Assembly (NCBI GenBank): GCA_022560025.1
Contig: JAFISE010000028.1
Location: 186,001-250,000, forward strand
Direction of reading: 5' to 3'
DNA from: Stagonosporopsis chrysanthemi
Lineage: Eukaryota > Ascomycota > Dothideomycetes > Pleosporales > Didymellaceae
Length of the DNA: 64,000 bases
The notes beneath the pieces are model-generated. The model was not told the DNA's origin. It saw nothing but the letters and a program-made list of their open reading frames with translations, and did not search any database. Below, piece after piece: positions 12,282-23,476 of the stretch. The translations under genes and the position numbers were made by a program. Every line of letters begins with the position of its first letter. Position 1 is the stretch's first letter.

Positions 12282-14021
12282 ATGTTCCGGTCTCTGGCTC
12301 CCCGCGCCGTGCAGAGGGCGACACGGCCCGTCTCGAACAGCACATTCTGCGCATCCAACATCTACTTCCAGAACAGGTTACGACGAGGCTTTGCGTCGGA
12401 AGCTGGTACGCCGAGCTCCGTAGAGATGAATGGGAACGACTGGGAGCATGCGCTGACTGTCGGACAGAGGAGAAGGACCTCGTCATCGTCGGAGGTGGCG
12501 TCGCGGGTTATGTCGCAGCCATCAAGGCTGGACAGGCCGGCTTGAAGGTGCGGAGGACCGCTGCAAGCGCCAACAAGGTCAGAAGCTAACACGGACACAG
12601 GTCGCCTGTATCGAGAAGCGCGGCTCCCTCGGCGGAACCTGCTTGAACGTCGGTTGCATTCCCTCCAAGTCCCTCCTGAACAACTCGCACCTCTACCACC
12701 AGATTCTCCACGACACCAAGGGCCGCGGCATCGAGGTCGGCGATGTCAAGCTCAACCTCCCCGCCATGATGAAGGCAAAGGATACCTCGGTCGCTGGTCT
12801 GACCAAGGGTATTGAATTCCTCTTCAAGAAGAACAACGTCGAGTACATTAAGGGCACTGGCGCGTTCCAGGACGAGCACACCATTGCTGTCAACCTTATT
12901 GACGGCGGCGAGACACAGGTCCGCGCTAAGAACATCCTCCTTGCCACCGGTTCCGAGGCCACACCTTTCCCCGGCTTGACGATTGATGAGCAGAGGGTTA
13001 TCACCTCTACTGGTGCCATCGCGCTCCAGGAGGTCCCCAAGAAGATGGTTGTCATTGGTGGCGGTATCATCGGCCTTGAGATGGCACGTACACCGCGATC
13101 GTAACCCGAAGCTCCGCTAACAACAGTACAGGCTTCTGTCTGGTCGCGCCTCGGCTCTGAGGTTACCGTTGTTGAGTTCTTGGGCCAGATTGGTGGCCCT
13201 GGCATGGACAACGAGATCGCCAAGAACGCTCAGAAGCTGCTCAAGAAGCAGGGCCTGAACTTCAAGCTCAACACCAAGGTCACCGCTGGTGAGGTTTCTG
13301 AGCAGGGCATCAAGGTCAACGTCGAGGCCGCCAAGGGTGGCAAGGCTGAGTCTGTATGTCGAGTTCCACGCTTTACTATGAAATACAAGCTAACATGCAA
13401 CAGCTTGACGCCGATGTCGTTCTCGTCGCTATCGGCCGCCGTCCTTACACCGCCGGTCTCGGTCTCGACAACATCGGTCTTGAGACTGACGACCGCGGCC
13501 GCCTGATCATCGACCAGGAGTACCGCACCAAGATCCCTCACATCCGTGCCATCGGTGACGTGACCTTTGGCCCTATGCTTGCCCATAAGGCTGAGGAGGA
13601 GGCTGTTGCTGCCATCGAGTACATCACCAAGGGCCACGGCCACGTCAACTACGGTGCCATTCCCTCGGTCATGTACACTCACCCCGAAGTCGCCTGGGTC
13701 GGTCAGAACGAGCAGGAACTCAAGGAGGCCGGCATCAAGTACAACGTTGGAAACTTCCCGTTCTCTGCCAACTCTCGTGCGAAGACCAACCTCGACACCG
13801 ATGGTATGGTCAAGTTCCTCGCAGACGCCCAGACCGACAGGATATTGGGTATTCACATCATCGGCGCCAACGCTGGTGAGATGATTGCCGAGGGTACTCT
13901 TGCTCTTGAGTACGGTGCCAGCTCAGAGGACGTTGCACGAACATGTCACGCCCACCCTACGCTTGCTGAGGCGTTCAAGGAAGCTGCCATGGCCACCTAC
14001 GACAAGGCTGTCCACTACTAG
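12282..14021 (+). CDS. LPD1: Dihydrolipoyl dehydrogenase, mitochondrial (E3)
   Basis: Exons 12282-12405, 12468-12547, 12601-13083, 13132-13353 and 13404-14021 give 508 aa. This FAD enzyme reoxidises lipoamide in the pyruvate, 2-oxoglutarate and branched-chain dehydrogenase complexes and in glycine cleavage. Visible: an Arg/Ser-rich mitochondrial presequence ending near FASEA, the FAD-binding VIVGGGVAGY, the redox disulfide GGTCLNVGCIPSK, the NAD-binding VIGGGIIGLEM, and the active-site HAHPTLAE near the C-terminus. The third intron (13084-13131) is best read as GC-AG: it yields GLEM-ASVWSRLG, matching the family without gaps, whereas the GT alternative would be a 39-nt intron with the branch site too near its acceptor and would add three residues. 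The neighbours upstream and downstream lie on the same strand. Confidence 0.96.
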
Positions 14022-14291
14022 ATTCCCGGTTTCTAATGGTATGGGGTTTTCTTTTAGCATCAGCGGCATGAATTATCGAGCTCTCGAGCGGGGAGTTGTG
14101 AATAGTATCCTGTAATATATCTGATGCAACGCTTGTTCGAGAAGAATGCAGGTTCACTGATAAGGTCATTTGTAATGCGTGCTCGTTTAGGTGGTTCGCA
14201 AGCGGTAGGGCTGAGACCCCTGTTGGTTTCCGCGCAGCGCGTTGCACACGCGACGCGTTCCGCGATCTTCAATTCGGGCCTCCACACCGTC

Positions 14292-15831
14292 ATGGATTCA
14301 AACACCAAGAGCACCACACAACACACGATGAGCATAACAGAACTCGAGCAGCGCTGTAATGCACTGCGTAACGACCTAAAAGCCTGGGAGAAACAATACG
14401 CCCTGCAACATAATGGCAAGAAAGCTGGGCGCAACGATATCAAAGCCAACGCCGTGATTTGTACGTACGCGACATTGCTGCTCTTTTGGTCCCACGCTGA
14501 CAAGCACCAGCTCAGAAGTATAAAGAGTATAACAAGCTACGAACGCAGCCGGCCCCAAGGTTTGCACCGCGAACGCCCTCGAAACGAACAACATCCTGGA
14601 AACAGGCGGCTGAATTCGACCGAACACCTAAAGCGCAGCAGAAATCGCCGGTCCTCACACCGCTGAAGCGCAAGAGAGAGAATGAAACAGCTGCAGAGGA
14701 AGTGGAAACAGCGTCTGAATACCTATCACCGCAGGGCCCTACCTTCATTGGACCTACCCCGCAACGAGATGGCATAGTTCTTGGACTGTTCGACAGTCTA
14801 TCAGCAGAAACACCGAGCAAGCGTCGAATCATATTTGGAGAAATTGAACCCAACGTCTTCCAGACGCCCACGAAAAGAGACACAGAGGCCGCAAGCGAAG
14901 CATCCTCAGCATTAAGGATGAGAGGGGAGCGCACGCCACTGTCAGTAACCAAGAGGAACCTCTTCGACCAGTTCGTCACACCAAAGAAAAGGAGGGCTGA
15001 GGAGGAGGGTACACCGACTTCTGCATTGAGGGGCCTGGCTACACCAGCGTTCCTACGGAGAGACAATGCACTGGACAGGATCGAGGAGGCGGATGAGACC
15101 ACACCGCGTCCAGCACCGTGGAAGAGGAGGGGCATGGTGAGGAGTCTGAGCGCTATGATACAAAACATGCGCAAAGATGAGGACGACAGGCTGGATGAAG
15201 AGGCAGACATCATGCGCGAGTTGGAGATGGAGGAGGAGTTCGACAAAGCAGCACCCAAACCAAGAGCGTCTCGTGTGCAGGTCATAGACAGCCAGGTGGA
15301 AATGCCACTGGGTCCAGATCGGGGCTCAGAATCAGAATCAGAAGAGGACGAGGAACAGGTCGGCCCTGATGGCAAACCGCGAAGAGCGTGGAAGAAGAAG
15401 GGATTGAAGAGGCAGACGAGGCGCACAAACTGTGAGTTTCTTTGTTCGATATTGGAGATCACTCCTGCTAACACTGCCCAGTACGACCGAATGCTGCCAA
15501 ACCAAAACCCGTTCCAGAGTTCCAGCACAGGGACGAAAGTCCAGGTGCCGAGTCGGGATCTGTACCAGAAACACAAGCACCGGCCGACGAAGATGCTGCA
15601 CAGTCTGACGATGGGTCCGATTATGCAAGCGATGTGTCGCATTCAGCGAGGAGGCGGAAGGCGAAGGCGAAGGCGAAGGAAGCAGCCAAGCCGGCTGAGA
15701 AGAAAGATGGTGTGGTCGAGAAAGCAAAGAAGAAGATATCGGCTACTGCTCACGTAAATTATCAAAGACTAAAGATCAGGGGCAAAGGAGGGAATGGGGG
15801 GAAACCGAAAGGAAGATTTGGTAGGAGATAG
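14292..15831 (+). CDS. SLD2: DNA replication regulator Sld2
   Basis: Exons 14292-14460, 14511-15431 and 15482-15831 give 479 aa; an alternative start 12 codons downstream (14328) is equally possible. Sld2 is phosphorylated by S-phase CDK and then binds Dpb11/TopBP1 with Sld3 to fire replication origins. The family signature is the N-terminal LKAWEKQYALQHNGKKAGR followed by DIKANAVISQKYKEYNKLR across intron 1, the FIGPTPQRDGIVLGLFD block, and the C-terminal HVNYQRLKIRGKGG with the basic GRFGRR end. Several SP/TP sites (LTPLKRK, GPTPQ, QTPTKR) are candidate CDK targets. Both introns are in phase 1 with canonical borders. Distance to the LPD1 stop is 270 nt, same strand. Confidence 0.9.
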
Positions 15832-16339
15832 TGAGATTACTGTCGCACTATGAATCCAGAGCGGATCTTCACTCTGCGATGTGCATTCAACAAGTCAGCC
15901 CTATCGGCTCCACTGGCTTATCCATGGCTGTTGGCTTGTGATGTCGTTCGTTGCTTGGATCGACCTCGTCGTGAGACAGTGTGACCATGCAGGTCATCCG
16001 CGCCAATAGTGGAAGAAGCAATGCATACTGTCTCGACGGTTCAATAGTGCTTGCATTTGTGGTATCTTGTAGTCTGAACACGCTTCTACCACAGTAAGCA
16101 TGGCATACATTCGAAATCGCGTTTTTGAAGGTTACAGCATGTCGTGTGCCCACGCGGCCATCTTCGACCGCAGTACATCATCGGGGCTTAGCGTTCGACC
16201 TCCGCCGCCCGAGCTTCCACCGCCCGCCGCAACAAACACCACGACATCACCACACCCACCGCCCGCCACTTCACCCATCTACACAACCGAGACCCCTCCG
16301 CCTGCACCCATCAGACAGCCTCACACAACACCCGTCACC
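15832..16339. other. Intergenic region and RPN12 leader
   Basis: This 508-nt gap holds the SLD2 3' UTR and the RPN12 promoter. The last 150 nt are rich in C and A (ccaccgcccgcc type), typical of fungal 5' leaders. The RPN12 reading frame stays open upstream to 16100, but that part is Pro/Thr-rich and unconserved-looking, so I treat it as leader. Confidence 0.5.
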
Positions 16340-17246
16340 ATGGCCGAGAAAGAATTGCACTCCGCGCTTCAGCACCTCCACCAGACGCTCCAGTCGCGCA
16401 ACTATCAGCAAGCAACAACACTGCTGTCCAAAGCCAAGATGGCACTTCTGCAGCTCAACGCCCTGATCCCGCAAGAAAAGACACCAAAGAAGCAGCTTCA
16501 AGCCGCCCGCGAAACACTCGAGCTCGGCGCCATCATCTCCATCCGCCTCAAGGACACCGTCTCATTCACACGCTACTTCCAGCAGCTGCAGCCCTTCTAT
16601 GCCCTGCCCGCCTCATCGCTACCAAAGGATGGAAGCCAGGCCAGCAAGGTCACAGGACTCTATCTGCTGTTGCTGCTGAGTGAGGGCGACTACGCTGGAT
16701 TCCACACACTGCTCGAGACACTAGAGGTGGCGGCGGCACAGGAAAGCAAGGGCTTGGAGGACGATGCGTTCATTCAGTACCCGATAAGATTGGAGCAGGC
16801 GCTCATGGAGGGGAGCTATGATAGGGTGTGGGGCGAGACGAAGGGCGAGAGGGTGCCGAGCGAGGAGTTCGCCATGTTCTCAGAGGTGAGTCCCCCTTGT
16901 GCAGTCGAGCCGCGGCATCGGCGTTGTGCAATGCTCATCTGCAGATTCCCCGGGTGCTAACATTATTTCCCAGATCCTCATCGGCACAATCCGCAAAGAG
17001 ATCGCTTCCTGCAGCGAGCGCGCATACCCCTCGATTCCCATCGCCGACGCCAAATCCCTGCTCTTCCTGGATTCCGAAGGCAGCGTCGTCAGCTTCGCGC
17101 GCGAGTCCGGCTGGGTCGTCAAGGATGGGCGGATATACTTCCCCCAGCAGGAGGACGATTACCAGAGCAAGGACATTCTGGTCACAAGCGATCAGGTTAT
17201 CGAGAACACGTTGGGCTACGCTCGGGAGCTTGAGATGATCGTCTAA
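16340..17246 (+). CDS. RPN12: 26S proteasome regulatory subunit Rpn12
   Basis: Exons 16340-16885 and 16974-17246 give 272 aa, the usual length for Rpn12/PSMD8. It is a PCI-type subunit of the 19S lid, needed for late lid and base-lid assembly. Helical repeats in the N-terminal two thirds include LLSKAKMALLQLNALIP and LELGAIISIRLKD; the C-terminal PCI part carries FARESGWVVKDGRIYFPQQ. The start at MAEKEL is chosen because the open frame upstream is low-complexity. The intron (gtgagt...tttcccag, 88 nt) also contains an earlier cag at about 16941-16943, but only the later one keeps family sequence. Confidence 0.94.
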
Positions 17247-18449
17247 GCGGCTGTAGGAAAAGGATAATGGGGCTGGAGGCGCGGAAGGAATAGGGCAAAC
17301 ATGTGCATTGCACTGTACACTACACGAGGTGCGCAGGCATTGCTTGCAGCCTGGTATAGACGAATCACGATGAAAAACATCAATGAACACGGACTTAATG
17401 ACTTGACGTGCCTCGAGTTCTTGGATACTCTTGCTAACATGTTTGATCAAGGCGATGTGGATGCGGTACTGGCGAGCTTGATGTTGAAATCATGGGAAGT
17501 GAAATAGAGATGACCTCCCCCCCCTCCCCCTGATATCAATCGAGGCAATGACCTCCTTCCTCTAGTATCACATTCATGGAGGATGTCTGGAAAGAAGCCG
17601 GTGTTGAAGAGCGAGCTTGAGGTGCGAGGGCTGGGTCGAACTCAAGGCAGTGTCGAACGCATATAGTACAGAGCTTCCACGTTGTTTATGGTTTGCATCC
17701 GCGTTGCCTGCTGTGATTAAAATGTACTAAGCATCCTATATTGGTGGCTACGATTTTACTGCACGGACTATTTTGCATGTTGATGGGCAGTCGTATTCAC
17801 GAATATAATTCACGGAATTCTTCTACAGATTCGTTTCCTGTCGGGTAAAGGGGCAGCGCGACCAGACACTGTATCGAAGAGAGTGTAATAACTACAGACG
17901 CGTACTGGAGATGTAACGACAGCAGGTTGGGCGGGCGATACCTTACACGTTCATCTGGTCCGTTCGAAGGATGCGAATGCGCTAAATTTTCTTCACATCT
18001 TAAGTGTTCTCTTTAGTGACTCGGATATGACTTTTGAGATTTTTACTGCAATGTGAGTGTGTTTGGGAAGGTGTAAAGATGTGGGTGTTGGCTTCGACAT
18101 GGACTTCAATTCTGTCGTCTGTACTAGACTGCCTTGTAAGATAGTGTAGTTGCCTAGGGACATGTTAAAGCAGCAGCAATGCCTTTGCTTAGCAATAGTT
18201 ATAGGTAATGGGTTGTGTGGTCAGTTCATTTATTTAGAGCTAGCGATTGAGATACAGTACGATATGAGGCTATAGCCAGCCAGTCCCTGAGGAGACCTAG
18301 CGTGGCGTTTCTGGCGCCCGGACAAGAAGACCACATCCGTACCACTCGGTCAAAGATGGAAATACCGCAGCTAGTGGTCAAAACCTCAACAGTTGGAATT
18401 ATGGTTGACGCTTTCCAAGTGCCGGCCATCGAGGTTGGCATCGAAGTCT
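17247..18449. other. Gene-poor intergenic region
   Basis: About 1.2 kb with no credible coding frame. It has a C-rich run near 17518-17531 and moderately AT-rich sequence from about 17650 to 18250. No family motif, repeat pair or RNA was recognised. Confidence 0.5.
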
Positions 18450-18535
18450 GCGCCGGTAACTCAGTGGTAGAGTGTAGGATTGCAGCTCTTTAGCAGTAAA
18501 TCCCGAAGTCATGAGTTCGACTCTCATTCAGCGCT
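18450..18535 (+). tRNA. tRNA-Cys(GCA)-like gene with a short intron
   Basis: The segment folds as a cloverleaf. Acceptor arms GCGCCGG and TCAGCGC pair with one C-A mismatch; the D arm is actc-AGTGGTA-gagt; the T arm is a perfect atgag-TTCGACT-ctcat. The anticodon loop begins TTGCA, giving GCA, and about 14 extra bases before the 3' half of the stem suggest an intron just after position 37. Removing it leaves 72 nt, the normal tRNA-Cys size, and the D-loop and GTC variable region also match tRNA-Cys. The anticodon stem has one A-C mismatch and one wobble. A-box-like TAACTCAGTGGT and B-box-like AGTTCGACTC sequences are present. The two C-A type mismatches leave open that this is a slightly decayed copy. 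Confidence 0.62.
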
Positions 18536-19839
18536 ATGAAAATGTGCCGTCGCGACAGTAGTTTTTTTGTCAGTGGGGTGGAGATGTCGAGGTTGCAAGA
18601 GAACATAACATGTACAAAAGTGTCAGGAACATCAACATCAAGCCCGGCGATCTCTTTTTCTTGTGGCCATCGAGGGGCGTGGCACCGAGTGGAGCCGATA
18701 ACTCACTGCCGCGTCGGAGAATATCGCCACACCAAATCCGCATTCAGGTCTGGGTAGAGAGGCTACATGCACTTGCACATCAGGCCCGCAGGTGTAAGCG
18801 GGTCGAGAGCGCCCAGCTGTGCAAACTCAACACCACGCAGCCATCGCCACCACGGACCACCTGATGGCGGCTGATCACTGCTTCTGTTTCGCCAGCTAAC
18901 GCGAGGTTGCATGAGCCGGTGGCTCGCATATCCGCTAAGTGTTTCATCAACCCTGCTGGCTGGGGTACTATGTATGTAGACCATCTGCGTTGCGTGGGCA
19001 TGGCACAGTCACTACTTTGTATCGAGGTCGCTGCATGCAACGTGAGATTGATCAGTCTATCACCGAGCACGGACTCGACAGCATGTGATTATGGCCGTCG
19101 CGTGCTAAAGTCCGTTGGTGGCAGGCGGGCGTTGAGGGAGAACATGGCCCTGGATGCGCGTCAAAGAAACGCCATCAGATGACCGCGGGAAGACTTAGCA
19201 GAGGGCAGACTAGCTCGTGGTAGCGTTCCACCGATTTGACTGCCAGGAACGATTGACTCGTCCCGATCTGGCTCTCGCTGTCGAGTCTCGCGTCCTCAAG
19301 ACCGCAAGACGGCTGCAGGCCTTGCTTCGCTGCTCGTGTCTGCAAGGCTACATACATGCTACATGCCTATGCCCCATGCTACATGCTACAAGCTGACCCT
19401 GCCAGCAATGGATGCAGGTCTCACCCTGCGACGGGCGGTGACGCTGGATTGGCCGCGAGCAAACGGGCATTTCTGGACCAAGACCGGCTCTATCACGGCT
19501 GCTAGCGTTCGCTTCGGCAAGGTACAAAGGTACAACATGGCTGTGTGGGGATGGCACTCGGGCACCCCCCCCCCCCCTTGCAGCGGCGCTTGTGTGCTGC
19601 TAGCTCGCAGCAGGCGGGCAGGCGAGCCAATTGCTGCGGCGGCGAACGGTCAGCTTCGCGAGGGAGGCACAGGACGACAGGTGCTCGCCAGCTTAGCGAA
19701 TTCTTACGGCCTGCAGTGTGCTGCAGAGGAGCGCACCACCTGTTGGGACGCTGAGGACGTAGGCGCAAGGTAGTCAGGCAGGTCGTCCGCCGTCAGCCCA
19801 AGCGCAGCCAGGTGCAGTGCCCTCAAGTGAAACGCGGCA
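18536..19839. other. Gene-poor region between tRNA and GC-rich block
   Basis: No convincing gene. Open frames on both strands (for example 19336-19773) have no domain and atypical composition. Short tandem copies of a catgctaca-like unit occur around 19352-19390, and a run of 13 C residues lies at 19565-19577. Confidence 0.5.
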
Positions 19840-19905
19840 GCGGCAGCTGTGGTTTCGTCATCAATGTCGAACGCGCGCACGCTTGGCTCGGTGCTTGCTC
19901 GCCCC

Positions 19906-19940
19906 GCCTGCCAGCCTGCCAGCCTGCCAGCCTGCCAGCC
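19906..19940. repeat. Tandem repeat of an 8-bp unit
   Basis: The unit gcctgcca is repeated about four times in a row. It lies within the GC-rich block upstream of the C2H2 gene. Confidence 0.85.
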
Positions 19941-20270
19941 ACACCAGCGCGCGGTGGATGACTCTACACCAGACGACGGCCAAGCCAAGGGCCGCTCGCT
20001 GGTCGTGGTGTGCTCGCCAGCGCCCCGCTCGCCGTGTGCGTGCGGTGCGTGCGGTGCCTGCGGTGCCTGCTGCCGTGCGTCCTGTCCTGGCACTGGGTGC
20101 CGAGTGCCCTCGAGTCTGTCGACTCCAGGCGGCGCCGCAGGCTTACTGCGCTGCGCGAGCACTGTCACTGTGTACCGGCGCAGGAGGGGCAGCTGCAGCC
20201 AAGCCACGGCCGCGAGCGAGGGCGTTGAGTGCAGATCGCAGTCCTCAGCACGCTGCACGCGGGTGCAGGC

Positions 20271-20385
20271 CGGCCAGCAGCGCCAGCAGCAGTCCGGGCC
20301 AGCGCCAGCAGCAGTCCGGGCCAGCGCCAGCAGCCACAGCCAGAGCCAGCGCCAGAGCCAGAGCCAGCGCCAGAGCCAGCAGCCA
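20271..20385. repeat. Degenerate GCCAG(C/A) tandem array
   Basis: Short units such as gccagc, gccagag and a longer duplicated block (cagcagtccgggccagcgc) are repeated over about 115 bp. The array is an imperfect minisatellite. Confidence 0.8.
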
Positions 20386-21188
20386 GGATGCGACACGGCC
20401 GCTAGCCAGCCCTGAGCGCTGCCCGTGCGTGCCTCACCAACCCCTCCAGCAGCGAGCAGCAACTCGGCCGTCGCCCTTGGTGTCTGGTGTCCATCGTCCT
20501 GCGCCAGGCCCCAATCCCGCACTTCCTGCACGACACTGTTTCCTGGCTTCACCCGCCGTGCTAGCTCTCTGCAACCCCGAGAGCCGCATTCCAGCATCCC
20601 ACCGCCCTGCGCACTCGTCCGCGCGCCCGCCCGCGCCCGTGTGTGCCCGCCCCAGCTCGTGCCTGCCGCTGCGTGCGTCGAGCCAGCCTGCCCAAGTTGC
20701 TCGAGTCGAGTCGCCTTGGCCTGGAGGGGCCGCCCGGCAGCCGTCTGCGCCTTATCGCGTACCTCCACCAAACTCCGAGCTTCCCGCCCTCGCATCACTG
20801 CCGCGCACCCCTCGACGGGCGCTGCTCCTGCGACCAGCTCCTGCGACCACCTGCGCCCCGCCTGCACTGCTGCTGCTCGACTGCCCCATTGCTGCCCCCG
20901 TGCGCCGCCGTGCCCCACGCGCGCTGCGTCCGGATGTTGCGACGACACGGCGCCGAATTCGTCATCACATCCGTTTCAGCCTTCCTGCTCCCGCGTCAAG
21001 GAAGGTGCGAACCACGGTAGACCGCCCTCTAGTCACTGCACCCGGGAACTGCCCTGCACCGCCCACCAGGTACAGCTTCACCCCGCGTCTAGAGTGCTGT
21101 TGCCGTCTGCTGCAAGCGCACGCCTCACTCCCGTGGTCCGTTGACGTCTGCACTCCATCCCACCCTGCAGCCGCTACACCAGCCCAGC

Positions 21189-23476
21189 ATGTCGAGCTTC
21201 CAGGCAGTCAACACGACCCTGACGGTCCCTGAGCCGCCACCACGACGCTCCGGCGAAGAGACGACCCCCACCACTCCACGGCCCGACGCCCGCTTCCAGA
21301 AGGACGCGAGCACTGCCGAGGGCGTCAAGGCAGAAGACCCCTCGCTGAAGACGCCAACCCGCAGCAGCTTCGTCGGAATCCCCGGCCAGCGACCCTTGCC
21401 ATCCTCGCCCTTCGAACCCTCGCGCGAGCCCAGTGAGACTCCGTCGACCAAGAGCAACTTGAGCAGAGGGCAGTCGCACACTTCCACACAGTCTGTGGAC
21501 ACAACAGAAGACGTCCACATGGGCGACGAGGATGACGACAAGGATGGCTCAGACAACGAGAGTGCAACCAGTGAAAGCGGCAGGCCCTCGAAGAAAAAGA
21601 AAGGCCAGCGCTTCTTCTGCACTGAGTTCCCGCCATGCAACCTGAGTTTCACAAGAAGCGAGCATTTGGCGAGGCACATTCGGTACGTCTGGAAAGACCT
21701 GACCTGGCTTCTTTGCTAACAAGTAGCAGTAAACATACTGGCGAGCGACCATTCCAATGCCACTGCTCGCGACGGTTTTCACGACTCGATAACCTTCGAC
21801 AACACGCCCAGACTGTCCACGTGAACGAAGACATCCCTGCAGAATCACTTGCTGCAACCGGTACAAGATTCCAAAGACAGATCCGGACGGACCGCGTCAG
21901 GCCGCCAGGACCGCGCTCTCGGGCAAACACTCTCGGCAGTATCAGTGGGCATAGTAGAGGCCATAGCAGGAACCTCTCGACGTCGAGTATCACGTCAACC
22001 ATCTCCGCCATGAGCGTGGCACAGTCCCCAGATTCGCGACGCCGGCCTCCGCCTCTTGCCATGGCCAGCGACGAGTCGGCGAGAGCACGCATGTCCCTCC
22101 AAAGCATGGAAGCTTACAACCCACCACTCATGGGTAGTCCTGGCCCTCAAATCGTCGACTACGACTCTCAATCGAACGCTCCCACAACACCCACCTCTAC
22201 CACCTACTCCGGAGTAGCCGGTAGCCCTGCGCAATTTGGCTCGGCAATGCAGTCACCAGTGTCTACGTCCTCCAGGCCGGTTTCATGGGCTGGCCCACCT
22301 CCTGGACGTCGCCTGTCTAACAGCAATCCTTTCTCAGGGCCGCCTGGACAAGGGCCTCCACCGTACATGTCCCCATTACCTTCTTCGACCGCGCCTACTT
22401 TTTCGGCTCAGAGCAGCGTGTATGCTAGCCCTGTGGTGTCAAACTTTGCCGGTCAAAGGAGGGACTCGAACGCCGATGCTGACTGGAGAAGACGAACCTG
22501 GCACCCAGGAACCTACAGCGGACCTCGACCAGCTACCAGTGGACTTGGCTATCATCAAACGCCTGATGCTGACCGACCATCGTACACGTCACAGCCTGCC
22601 GCTTCGCAGACTAGGCTTCCCGGTATCGAGAGTTTTGATTACGCCCCTCCTCCTCCAGCGCTCTCCCGTCCTCCGCCTGGCCCTGCGCATACGGATGCTC
22701 CACAACGCCCCCTCACATACCATGCACCAATCGAGCCTCTGCCAGGCGTTGGCCACAGGAAACGCATGAGTGTTTCCTGGGAGGACACGATGCAAAGGGG
22801 CATCAATCGTCTGGACATTACTGGTTCAGCCTCTCCGCGGGAATCGTGGTCGCAGTATCCTCCCAATACACAGCCGGCTACGACGCGGCCTATGACTGCT
22901 CCGCACGGCTACTTCAACCACCACCAGCCGGCTCATGCCCCTCAGCCTCTCCAATTCTACTCCTCCGAATCGGCGCGTAGCTCTCAGGAAGCACCTGCAA
23001 CACCCCACAAAAGTAAGAGGCAGGCTTGGTATAACGGACCAGTCAGCCAACCCGTAGGCCCACCTGTAGCTCAACCGGTCCGAGCGATGCAGCGTACGTC
23101 TCCTGAGGACTCTAGCAGCAGTGAGGGTGTGCCGACTCCAGGCAACACGACCATGAGCGAATTCAATCCTGCTATTGTTCACAGCAATGGTTTCGTAGAG
23201 GCACATCCCCAGGGAGCTCACATGGAGGAGTACAAGCCTCCAGCCTCCATCATGGACAGACCGCACCCGCTTCACAATGGCCATCAATCTTTTCACCGTC
23301 ACACACTTTCCAATTCGAGCTCCAGCTCGACCTACCGGCCTCAACGTGAGCCGGAGAGGGGGCCTGCGACCTTCGGTCAGCCGCTACCGCCGCAGGGCGC
23401 CAACGACATGAGACGACTCGATGCTCTTGTGGCTGTCGCGACTGGTGAACACCGGGCTGTCGGGAATCGATCTTAA
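21189..23476 (+). CDS. C2H2 zinc-finger transcription factor
   Basis: Exons 21189-21682 and 21730-23476 give 746 aa. Two adjacent C2H2 fingers (about 142-196) are split by the intron: CTEFPPCNLSFTRSEHLARH, then KHTGERPFQCHCSRRFSRLD ending HAQTVH. The linker HTGERPFQC and helix residues RSEHLAR / RLDNLRQ resemble yeast Usv1, Rgm1 and Nrg1, which act on carbon-source and stress genes, but orthology is unclear, so no symbol is given. The N-terminus is Ser/Thr/Pro-rich with an acidic patch (MGDEDDDKDGSDNES) and a basic KKKKGQR before the fingers. The remaining ~550 residues are Pro/Ser/Gln-rich and look disordered. Just after the fingers, SLAATGTRFQRQIRTDR appears well defined and may be a conserved extension. 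Expected location is the nucleus. Confidence 0.88.

Larger units (their letters stand above)
19840..21188. other. GC-rich, repeat-bearing upstream region of the C2H2 gene
   Basis: About 1.35 kb of C- and GC-rich sequence runs directly up to the start codon of the zinc-finger gene. Long frames stay open on both strands (a 471-codon frame on + and a 414-codon frame on -), but their translations are Ala/Pro/Arg/Ser low complexity with no domain, as expected when GC-rich DNA lacks stop codons. It may be a long 5' leader and promoter. Two tandem-repeat patches lie inside (19906-19940 and 20271-20385). Confidence 0.5.

Noticed and set aside
13088..13126. GT-AG alternative for LPD1 intron 3
   Set aside because: Only 39 nt long, the branch site is too close to the acceptor, and it inserts three residues into a conserved block.
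14512..15642. 376-codon frame on the minus strand
   Set aside because: It lies antisense to SLD2 exons and carries no family motif, whereas the plus strand has the full Sld2 signature.
19704..21232. Long open frames on both strands (471 codons on +, 414 codons on -)
   Set aside because: They overlap each other in GC-rich repetitive DNA, and the translations are Ala/Pro/Arg/Ser low complexity without any domain.
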